From assembly GCF_022879595.1 (NCBI RefSeq), contig NZ_CP084266.1, positions 806,001 to 870,000 on the forward strand: DNA of 64,000 nt, read 5' to 3'. This document shows positions 39,770 to 48,200 of the stretch, piece by piece. The DNA is from Caballeronia sp. Lep1P3. Lineage in GTDB: Bacteria; Pseudomonadota; Gammaproteobacteria; Burkholderiales; Burkholderiaceae. Within the stretch, counting starts at the first letter, position 1; each line of letters opens with the position of its first letter. Under the pieces are notes generated by a model. The model was given only the letters and a program-made list of their open reading frames with translations, had not been told where the DNA came from and made no database searches. Made by a program: the position numbers and the translations under genes.

Positions 39770-41683
39770 CTAGATGCGCGCGAGCAGCGCCTCGATGCGC
39801 AGCAGCTCCGCGAGCGACCACGCCTGAAACGGCGTGCCGCCGGGCGTGTGCGGCGCATCGCCGTCCGCGACTTCGCTGATGTGATCGATGCCGTAACGCT
39901 TGAGATGCGCGTAAAGCGGCGCGAGAAAGCGCTCGCGCACGCCGTCCGCGCCATGCACGCGCAGCCACGCTTCGACGAACGGACCCATCAGCCACGGCCA
40001 CACGGTGCCCTGATGATAGGCGCCGTCGCGCGAAAGCACGCCGCCTGCATAGTGCGGGCAATACGCTGCATCCGTGGGCGAAAGCGTGCGCAATCCGAGC
40101 GGCGTCAGCAGATGCGCTTCGACCTGAGCGACGACCGCGCGGGCGACGTCGCCATCGACGAGCGGAAACGGCAGCCCGCCAACCGCGAAGATCTGATTCG
40201 GGCGGATCGAGCGGTCGAGCTTGCCGCGCTCGTGATCGGCATCGACGACATCGAAGAGCGCGTGCGTTTGCGGATCGACGAAACGCGCGGCGAAGGCCTG
40301 CCGCGCGCGCTCGCCAAGCGCCTCCCAGCGCGGATTCCACGCCGACGCTATCGCGAGCGCGTTGATCCACAGCGCCTGGACTTCCACCGGCTTGCCGATG
40401 CGCGGCGTCACGACCCAGTCGCCCGCCTTCGCGTCCATCCACGTCAGTTGCACGCCGGGCACGCCCGCGCGCAGCAGGCCGTCGTCGTCGGCGGCAATCT
40501 GGAAGCGCGTGCCGCGCGAATAGCCTTCGAGGATCGCGTCCACCGTGCGCTGAAGACGGCTCGTCGTGGCCGCGACCGCGTGGCCGGTCGCAAGATAATC
40601 GTGGACGGCGATCACGAACCACAGCGACGCATCCACGGAGTTGTATTCCGGCTGGCCGCCGCTATCGGCGAAGCGGTTCGGCAGCATGCCTTCGGAGAGC
40701 GTGTCGGTCCATTCGAGCAGAATCGCTTCGGCGTCGTCGAAGCGTCCGGCGGCGATGAGCAGGCCGCGCATCGCGATGAAGGTGTCGCGGCCCCAGTCGG
40801 TGAACCACGGAAAGCCCGCGATGATCGTGCGCCCGCCCTTGCGATCGACCACATATGCGTCGGCGGCGCGCGCGAGACGCGAGCCGAAGGCCGCGCGGCG
40901 CTCGGCCTCGCGCGCGGCGAGACGCGATGCGCGAGCGAGCGCGTCGGAGTCGGCGCGCGGCTCGGCGCCGGAATCGGCATGCAGCACGAGCACGCCTTCG
41001 GCGCGCGCGAGATCGAAAGTAAAGACGCCGGGCGTCGCCAGGTCTTCGACGAAATCCAGCCCGCGCTCGCGCTCGCGCACGTAACAGAAATTGCGATACC
41101 AGTCGGGCGCGTGGCGATACGCCCCGTTCGCCTGCGCGCCGATGGCCGGCAAATCCGCATAAGGCCGCCAGTGGACGCGCTCGCCATCGACGCTGGCATC
41201 GAAGGAGAACGCCGCATTCTCGCGATGCAGCGCGTGATAGTCGCGCCCCGAGAGTAGCGGGCGAACGTGGAGCATCGCGCTCTGTGCATCGCGCGCGCCT
41301 TCCAGACGCCAGCGCAGCACGGTCTCGCCCGTATCCTTCGCGACAAACGCCTCGGCCACGACGTGCGCGTCATCGCGTGCGCGAAAGCGCCAGGTCGGCC
41401 ACGGCGACGTATCGAAGGCAACGAGGTGCGCGGATACATCCGGATAGATCACGTCCGGCGCGTAACGCTGCATGGTGAGCGCGACGCGCGCGCCGTCGAG
41501 TTCGAGCCACGCCTCGACGCCGTTCACCAGCACGACGCGGCCAGTGGGCGGCTGCGTGGCCGTCAGCAGCAGCGCCTGATAGCGGCGCGTGCGCAGCGTG
41601 CCGGCCGTGCCGGATGCAAAGCCGCCGAAGGCGTCGGCTTCGAGCCATTCGTCTTCGAGGCGCGACGGATCGATGGCCGTCAT
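39770..41683 (-). CDS. amylo-alpha-1,6-glucosidase (glycogen debranching enzyme family)
   Basis: Predicted alpha-1,6-glucosidase that trims branch points of glycogen-like glucans. 637 residues with ATG 41683 (weak GGGCGGC upstream). The N-terminal beta domain (GGFASGTAGTLRTRRYQALL near residue 20) and the C-terminal (alpha/alpha)6 domain with WFTDWGRDTFIAMRGLLIA near residue 325 and AYHQGTVWPWLMGPFVEAW near residue 570 are hallmarks of archaeal- and bacterial-type GDE. The acid in GRDTF and the glutamate of PFVEAW are likely catalytic. It is the upstream gene of a pair with the glucosidase. Family length is normal. Confidence 0.9.
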   Translation of the reverse strand: MTAIDPSRLEDEWLEADAFGGFASGTAGTLRTRRYQALLLTATQPPTGRVVLVNGVEAWLELDGARVALTMQRYAPDVIYPDVSAHLVAFDTSPWPTWRFRARDDAHVVAEAFVAKDTGETVLRWRLEGARDAQSAMLHVRPLLSGRDYHALHRENAAFSFDASVDGERVHWRPYADLPAIGAQANGAYRHAPDWYRNFCYVRERERGLDFVEDLATPGVFTFDLARAEGVLVLHADSGAEPRADSDALARASRLAAREAERRAAFGSRLARAADAYVVDRKGGRTIIAGFPWFTDWGRDTFIAMRGLLIAAGRFDDAEAILLEWTDTLSEGMLPNRFADSGGQPEYNSVDASLWFVIAVHDYLATGHAVAATTSRLQRTVDAILEGYSRGTRFQIAADDDGLLRAGVPGVQLTWMDAKAGDWVVTPRIGKPVEVQALWINALAIASAWNPRWEALGERARQAFAARFVDPQTHALFDVVDADHERGKLDRSIRPNQIFAVGGLPFPLVDGDVARAVVAQVEAHLLTPLGLRTLSPTDAAYCPHYAGGVLSRDGAYHQGTVWPWLMGPFVEAWLRVHGADGVRERFLAPLYAHLKRYGIDHISEVADGDAPHTPGGTPFQAWSLAELLRIEALLARI

Positions 41684-42111
41684 GACGCCGCCCGCTGCGG
41701 TATCGGTTCGATGTTCGGTTTCGGCATGGCTTTGTCGGATGCAAATGCGCGGCGGTCCGCGACTTTCGCATTCTCGCGCGCCCGCGCCCGCCGCGCACCA
41801 ACCGCGCCGTGGACTTTCCTCTCTCATTAATATGCGCAACGTTTCACTAAACGATAATGGTTTCGTTACACGGATATAAGAGCGCGTTGATTATTTCTGA
41901 GATTAATCTTAATGTGAACGATTAAAAAGAGCGCTCATAACATCGACGGAAATTTTTTTTATTGACGTTTACCGAACGGGCGCGCTAATTCATATAATCA
42001 ACGGACTTCCATAGCACGCCGGCCCGATCCGTCCGTCCAACGAGCATTTCGGCAAACCCTTTACTGGATACCCGTCCCACGCCATTCGCCGCCCGCTAAA
42101 CGCATTCGCAC
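41684..42111. other. AT-rich divergent promoter gap
   Basis: About 430 bases between divergent genes. 41820-42005 is among the most AT-rich sequence in the window, with an A/T run near 41950 and TATAAT at 41993-41998. TTGACG at 41962-41967 is 25 bases upstream, too far for a standard sigma70 pair. It presumably drives the five-repeat protein gene. No gene seen. Confidence 0.55.
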
Positions 42112-43500
42112 ATGACACTTAAAAACAGAATCAGCACGCTCTCGCTGGCGTCCGCGGATTATCTCCTCACGGACATGCGAACCGGCATAATCAGCCGCGC
42201 TATTCATTCGGAATCGCCCGGCATCGTTATTTATGTCCTTAAAACCGGGAATGGCGCGCAATACTACGCGCAGTTCGATTATCTGCAATATCGCAGCCGT
42301 AATGACATTTTGCTCGCGGCGCTCGAAGCGGGCCTGACCGTCACGCTGCGCGCCGACGCGAACCACGACATCACCGACGTCGCCGCCACGCTGCCGCCTT
42401 CCGTCCCGCTGCCGGCGCTCGGCATGACCTGGCGCCTGCTGGAAGACGTCCGGACGGGCGCCGTCGTGCAAGTGGAGGAAGCCGATTCGATCAGCAGCAT
42501 CGCGTATATCGTGCGCAGCCCGGACGGTTCGCATCATTGCGCGCAGCTCTGCACGCGCGACGGCGGCTACCGCGACACGCTCCTGATGGCCGCGCTGCGC
42601 GCGCGGCTGCCCGTGACGGTCGCGGGCGACGCGGACTATTACCTGACGGCGGTTTCGGTCGGGTCGAAGGGATTCGGGCCGCATATCAGCAGCGCGCCCG
42701 GTTTCGTGTCGGGCACGCCGCGCTCCGGTCTGATCGACGAGATCATCGACCGCGAACTGCACGACACGCTTTCGGTCGTCGTCAAGACGCCGGAGGGCAC
42801 GCGGTATCACGCGGAAATAGACCGGCAGGAACACGCGAACCGGAATCACCTGCTGATGATGTCCCTGCGCTCGGCGCTGCCCGTCACCGTGTGCGGCAAC
42901 GACGAGCACTACATAACGGGCGTCGCGGTGGGCGCGTCGTCGGCGGGGGCCGCGCCGCCGCTGATTCTTTTCGGGCTCAAGCTGACGGAGACGCGCGCGG
43001 GCGCCGTGGTGCGCATCGTCGATTCCGATACGCTGGACGACGTGCGCTACGTACTGCGCACGCCGGACGGCACGCACTACTGCGCGCGGATGAACACGAC
43101 GAAGCACGCGAGCCGGCATCGCATGCTGATGACGGCGCTGGCGCTCAATCTGCCCGTCAGCATCGCGGCGAACGGCGACTCGGCGATCACGGGCGTCGCG
43201 GTCGGGCTGCCGCGCGGCGGCATGCCGGGCTTCCGGTGCGAAGCGAGACGTTTCGCTGGCACGCGCAAGGGCCGCATCGTCAGGATGATCGACTTCGACG
43301 CGCTCGGCGCCGACGTCGTCTACGTGCTGCAAACCGCCGATGGCGACGAATACGGCTTGCCGGCTTTCACGCGCAGCCAGCCGGGACGCGCCGCGCTGCT
43401 CGGCATCGCGCTGCTGTCCGAACTGACCGTGACGGCGACCGGCGGCAAGAGCGAAGGCCGCGAAAGCCACGCGGCCAGCCTCATCGTGGAGCGCGGCTAG
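42112..43500 (+). CDS. unrecognised protein with five tandem ~90-residue repeats
   Basis: 462-residue protein of unknown function. No signal peptide or membrane helix. Five repeats of ~90 residues are obvious: each begins with R-[TSAK]-G followed by a beta strand (glycines at residues 25, 116, 206, 297 and 387; spacings 91, 90, 91, 90), then D-x-[VI]-x-Y-V-[LV]-[RK]-[TS]-x-D/E-G, a [YH]-x-A strand, a helix [HS]-x-x-[RN]-x-x-LLM-[AT]-[AS]-L, L-[PT]-V-[TS] and a final ITGVAVG-type strand. The pattern suggests a small beta-rich domain with one helix. Repeats 2-4 are most alike; the fifth ends divergently. The ATG at 42112 has no strong ribosome-binding site. Upstream DNA is AT-rich, which hints at transfer or at a silenced, regulated gene. 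Confidence 0.72.
   Translation: MTLKNRISTLSLASADYLLTDMRTGIISRAIHSESPGIVIYVLKTGNGAQYYAQFDYLQYRSRNDILLAALEAGLTVTLRADANHDITDVAATLPPSVPLPALGMTWRLLEDVRTGAVVQVEEADSISSIAYIVRSPDGSHHCAQLCTRDGGYRDTLLMAALRARLPVTVAGDADYYLTAVSVGSKGFGPHISSAPGFVSGTPRSGLIDEIIDRELHDTLSVVVKTPEGTRYHAEIDRQEHANRNHLLMMSLRSALPVTVCGNDEHYITGVAVGASSAGAAPPLILFGLKLTETRAGAVVRIVDSDTLDDVRYVLRTPDGTHYCARMNTTKHASRHRMLMTALALNLPVSIAANGDSAITGVAVGLPRGGMPGFRCEARRFAGTRKGRIVRMIDFDALGADVVYVLQTADGDEYGLPAFTRSQPGRAALLGIALLSELTVTATGGKSEGRESHAASLIVERG
42184..43450 (+). repeat. five in-frame ~272-bp repeats inside the unrecognised protein gene
   Basis: The R-x-G anchors recur every 90-91 codons. DNA identity between units looks low while protein pattern is kept, so these are old duplications maintained by selection. 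Boundaries are approximate. Confidence 0.75.
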
Positions 43501-43522
43501 ATGCGGTCGAAGGTGGACGCGA

Positions 43523-44803
43523 TCACGCCGCGAACACCGTCACCGCGTGAATCAGCAGGCCGACCGCGCCGCCGACGAGCGTTCCGTTCACGCGGATGAA
43601 CTGCAGGTCGCGCCCGATATTGAGTTCGACGTCGCGCACGAGCGTCGCGTCGTCCCATTGCTTGACGGTCGCGGCGATGTGCTTCGCAATGCCTTCGCGC
43701 AGTTCGGGCGCGAGCGCCTTCAACGCGTCGCGCATGTGCTCGTTGATCGAGTCGCGCAGGAGCGGATCGCCGCCTAGCGCCTGCGCGAAGCCCGCCGCGA
43801 CTTCCACCACTTTGCCGTGCAGCGCGGAATCGGGGCGCTTCAGGTCGGCGGCGAGCCACGTCGTGAATTCGTCCCAGAGGCCGTTCACGTAACCGCGCAG
43901 TTCGGGGCGGTCGAGCCATTCGCGCTTGTGCTCGTCGATGCGCGCCTTGAACGCCGGATCGGACTTCAGCCGTTCGACGAAGCGCTCGACGGCGGCATCG
44001 AACGCCTTGCGGCGCTCGTGCTCGGGATCGCTCGTAACGTCGTGCAGCCATTGATTCGCGCCGCGCACGAGTCCCGCCGCGAACTTGTTGCCGAGGTCGC
44101 CGGCGTCCAGCCCGACGAAGCCGAGCATGCCGACAAGCTTCGGATACTCCTCGCCCGCCACCGCGACGATGCGCGCCGCGAGCATTTCCTGCACTTCGGG
44201 CTTATCGAGCCACCCGGCAAGCTGCTTCAGGCCTTCGTCGAGCAGCAGTTGATGACGCCGGTCGGCGGTCAGCGTGGAGAGCAGATGGCCTGCGGCGGCG
44301 GAAAGATCGAAGGCATCGGCGCGGCGGCGGATGGCTTCGTAGAGCATCGACTTGACGCGCGTATCGTCGATAAAGGAAAGCAGCTGCCCGACCGCCCCGA
44401 CCGCGCGGTTGCCGAGCAACTCGGCGTTTTTCGGCTCCGCGAGCCAGATCGAGAGGCGGCTCGCCGGGTCGAACGCGTTCACGCGCGCGACGAGCGCATC
44501 GGTGCCGAGAAAACGGTCGCGCACGAACACCGCGAGGTTGTCCGCGACGCGCGCCTTGTTCGCCGGGAGAATCGCGGTATGCGGAACCGGCACGCCGAGC
44601 GGATGCCGGAACAGCGCGACCACGGCGAACCAGTCGGCGAGCGCGCCGACCATCGCGGCTTCCGCGAACGCGGAGACCCACGCCCACGCGCCGGCATCGT
44701 GCTGGCTCTTCGCGAGCGCGAACAGCACGCCCGCGCCAACCAGCAGCGCGGCGGCGAACCACTTCATTCTTCTGAGCGCTACGGCTTTATCCTGCGTTTC
44801 CAT
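43523..44803 (-). CDS. DUF445 family membrane protein (YjiN-like)
   Basis: 426 residues. It begins with a membrane helix at about 14-31 and a second hydrophobic stretch near 42-67 that contains the DUF445 signature EAAMVGALADWFAVVALFRHPL. A long soluble helical region follows, with LDEGLKQL and FVERLKSDPAFK segments, and the chain ends with a further membrane helix (NGTLVGGAVGLLIHAVTVF). The role of the family is unknown. The start at 44803 lies 38 bases downstream of the ACT protein gene, whose start overlaps the uvrA stop, so all three probably share the LexA-controlled transcript. Confidence 0.9.
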   Translation of the reverse strand: METQDKAVALRRMKWFAAALLVGAGVLFALAKSQHDAGAWAWVSAFAEAAMVGALADWFAVVALFRHPLGVPVPHTAILPANKARVADNLAVFVRDRFLGTDALVARVNAFDPASRLSIWLAEPKNAELLGNRAVGAVGQLLSFIDDTRVKSMLYEAIRRRADAFDLSAAAGHLLSTLTADRRHQLLLDEGLKQLAGWLDKPEVQEMLAARIVAVAGEEYPKLVGMLGFVGLDAGDLGNKFAAGLVRGANQWLHDVTSDPEHERRKAFDAAVERFVERLKSDPAFKARIDEHKREWLDRPELRGYVNGLWDEFTTWLAADLKRPDSALHGKVVEVAAGFAQALGGDPLLRDSINEHMRDALKALAPELREGIAKHIAATVKQWDDATLVRDVELNIGRDLQFIRVNGTLVGGAVGLLIHAVTVFAA

Positions 44804-44840
44804 CTACTTGGTCGTTGGTGGTGGAAAGGGCGCCAGCATA

Positions 44841-45230
44841 TCAACGCCCTTGCTGCAACTTCAAGAGCGCGTCCATTGCGCGGCCGGCGTCGTCGAACGG
44901 CACGAAGAGATGATCGTGATACGCCGCCGCCATGACGTTGCAACTGATGCCCGCCGCACCGAGCGCGCCGGCGAACGCCGCCGTCAGCCCGACCGCGTCG
45001 AGGTCCGAATGCACGGTCAGCGTGATCCACGCGGCGCGAAACAGCGGCGTGAGTCCGGCCGCTGTCGCCGCGCCCTCTTCCATGACGACGGTCACGCCCT
45101 CGCGCTCGCGAAACGTCGCGACGACGCCCGCGCCGGTCAGCGGCGCGTCGTGCGGCAGCGATGCGAAGACGTACACGCCCGGCTGCAACTCCGGCTGCAT
45201 CGACGCGATGAGCGTGTCGAGATCCTTCAT
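44841..45230 (-). CDS. ACT domain-containing protein
   Basis: 129-residue cytoplasmic protein with two ACT-like halves: LQPGVYVFASLPHDAPL, then a FREREGVTVVMEE strand; and WITLTVHSDLDAVGLTAAFA with ISCNVMAAAYHDHLFVP. The family (DUF2241/ACT_7-like) is widespread and probably binds small ligands; function unknown. The start ATG overlaps the uvrA stop by four bases (ATGA), implying translational coupling. That placement in an SOS-type unit is unexpected for an ACT protein. Confidence 0.87.
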   Translation of the reverse strand: MKDLDTLIASMQPELQPGVYVFASLPHDAPLTGAGVVATFREREGVTVVMEEGAATAAGLTPLFRAAWITLTVHSDLDAVGLTAAFAGALGAAGISCNVMAAAYHDHLFVPFDDAGRAMDALLKLQQGR

Positions 45231-48200
45231 GCCGCGTCTTCCGATCGATGCGTGCGTCCCAGCACAGGCCGCAGCGCCGTTCCCGTATGACTTCGCGGAT
45301 GACTTGCGAGCGTATCCGGATCGGCTGCCGCGACGATGGTTCCGCCGTTCACGCCGCCTTCCGGCCCGAGGTCGAGCACCCAGTCGGCTTCGGCGATCAC
45401 ATCCAGATCGTGTTCGATCACGACGACGCTATGTCCGCCATCCACCAGCCGGTGCAGCACGCGAATCAGCTTGGCGACGTCCGCCATGTGCAGGCCGACC
45501 GTCGGCTCGTCGAGCACGTAGAGCGTATGCGGCGGCTTCTGGCCGCGCCGCGTGATGTCGTCGCGCACCTTCGACAGCTCCGTCACGAGCTTGATGCGCT
45601 GCGCCTCGCCGCCCGACAGCGTCGGCGACGGCTGGCCGAGCGTCAGATAACCGAGGCCCACGTCCTTCATCAACTGCAACGGATGCCCGATGCTCGGCAT
45701 CGACGCGAAGAATTCCACCGCTTCGTCGATCTCCATCGTCAGCACTTCGCCGATGTTCTTGCCGCGCCACGTCACCGCGAGCGTTTCGGGATTGAAGCGC
45801 TGGCCGTGGCACACGTCGCACGGCACCTTCACGTCCGGCAGGAAGTTCATCGCGATGGTGCGCACGCCCTGGCCTTCGCACGCGGGGCAGCGGCCATCGC
45901 CGGTGTTGAACGAGAAGCGCGACGGCGTGTAGCCGCGCGCGCGGGCTTCGAGCGTATCGGCGAAGAGCTTGCGGATGGTGTCCCACATGCCGATGTACGT
46001 CGCCGGACACGAGCGCGGCGTCTTGCCGATAGGCGTCTGATCGACTTCGAGCACACGGTCGATCGCCTCGAAGCCAGTCACGCCCGAGCAGCCCTGCCAT
46101 GCATGCACGACATCGAACTTCGGGCGCGGCGCTTCGCGCGCAAGCACGCTCGCGCGGGATTTCGCGGCGGCCTTGCCCGTCTCGGACGCCTGCGCCGTCT
46201 TGCGCGCGCGTCGCACGGCCGGCGACGAGAGCACCGAGCGGCCGACGGCATCGAGCAGATTGGTCATCAGCACGTCGCGCGCGAGCGTGGATTTGCCGGA
46301 GCCGGAAACGCCGGTGATCGCGACGAGCCGGTTGAGCGGCACGCTCGCGGTCACGTTGCGCAGGTTGTGCAGCGTCGCGTTCTCGACCGTCAGCCATTGT
46401 TCCGGTACGGCGGGCCGCTTGCCCACGGCGGCGCGCACTTCGCGACGCGGCTGCAACGGATGCACGATCGGGTTCGCGAGCATCTGCCCGGTGAGCGACG
46501 CCTTGTGCGCCGCGAGGTCCGTCACGCTGCCCTGCGCAACCACGGTGCCGCCGCGCTTGCCCGCGCCCGGCCCGATATCGATGATGTGATCCGCGCGGCG
46601 AATGGTGTCCTCGTCGTGCTCGACGACGACGAGCGTATTGCCCTTGTCGTTCAGCTTCTTGAGCGCGGAAAGCAGGATGAGGTTGTCGCGCGGATGCAGC
46701 CCGATGGTCGGTTCGTCCAGCACGTAACACACGCCTTGCAGGTTGCTGCCGAGCTGCGCGGCGAGCCGGATGCGCTGCGCTTCGCCGCCCGAGAGCGTCG
46801 GCGCGGCGCGATCCAGACTCAGATAGCCGAGCCCGACTTCTTCGAGAAACTGCAGGCGGCCTTCGATTTCGCTCACCACGTCGCGGGCGATGTCGGCGTC
46901 GCGGCCCGCGAGCTTCAGCGACGCGATCCACTCGCGCGTGTCGGTGACGGTCCAGCGTCCGACCTCCGTGATCGGGTAATTGCCGAACGTGACGGCGCGC
47001 GCGACATCATTGAGGCGCGTGCCTTCGCAGTCGGGGCACGGCTGATCGACAATATCGTCCGGTTCCTGATCCACCGATCCGATGCTCTGCTCGCGGCCGC
47101 GATCGTCCTGCGCGAACACGGTGTCGTCGAAGGCGGCGCGCTGCTCGCGCGTGAGCTTGACGCCCGTCCCGACGCACGTATTGCACCAGCCATGCTTGCT
47201 GTTGTACGAGAACATGCGCGGATCGAGTTCCGGATAACTCGTGCCGCAGACGGGACACGCGCGCCTCGTCGAAAACACGATGGTTTCTTCCTTGCCGCGA
47301 CGCTTGCCGTTGGAAAGCGCGCCGTGCAGACCGTCGAGCGGCGCGCACAGATGCATCACGCCCTTGCCGATTTCGAGCGTTTCATCGAGCAGGCGGCGCA
47401 GGTCGGCCTCGTTTTCCGCCGATACGACGAGGTCCGCGACCGGCAGCTCGATCGTGTGTTCGCGAAAGCGGTCGAGCTTCGGCCACGGATCGACGGAGTG
47501 GAACTCGCCGTCCACGCGCAAATGCGTGTTGCCGCGCGCTTTCGCCCACTTCGCGAGATCGGTGTACACGCCCTTGCGATTCACGACGAGCGGCGCGAGC
47601 AAGCCGACATGCTGCCCCTTGAAGTCGCGCAGAAGCTGCGCGGCGATCTGTTCGGAGCTTTGCGCCTGAACCGGCGTGCCATCGTGAATGCAGTGCTGAA
47701 TGCCGAGCTTCACGTACAGGAGGCGCAGGAAGTGCCAGACTTCCGAGGTCGTCGCGACCGTGCTCTTGCGCCCGCCGCGCGACAGGCGCTGCTCGATGGC
47801 GACGGTCGGCGGAATGCCGTAGACGGCATCGACTTCCGGGCGGCCCGCCGGTTGCACGATGGAGCGCGCATACGCGTTGAGCGATTCCAGATAGCGGCGC
47901 TGGCCTTCGTGGAAAAGAATGTCGAACGCGAGCGTCGACTTGCCGGAACCGGACACGCCCGTCACGACGTTGAACTTGTTGTGCGGAATATCCACGTCGA
48001 GCGACTTCAGGTTGTGCTCGCGCGCATTCACGATGCGCACCACGTCCTCGCCCTGCAACGCGCGGCGCGCGCTCGCCACTTCCGCCGCGAGTTGCAGCGG
48101 CACGCCCGCGCGCTTTTCCGCCGCGCCAGGGCTCAGCGCTTCTTCGTAGTCGAGGAGCGCGCGGCCCGTATGCGACGCCTCGCACGCGGCGACATCGTCC

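Noticed and set aside
41962..41998. TTGACG and TATAAT as a promoter of the five-repeat gene
   Set aside because: The spacer is 25 bases instead of about 17, so the pair cannot act as a standard sigma70 promoter; only the -10-like box is kept as suggestive.
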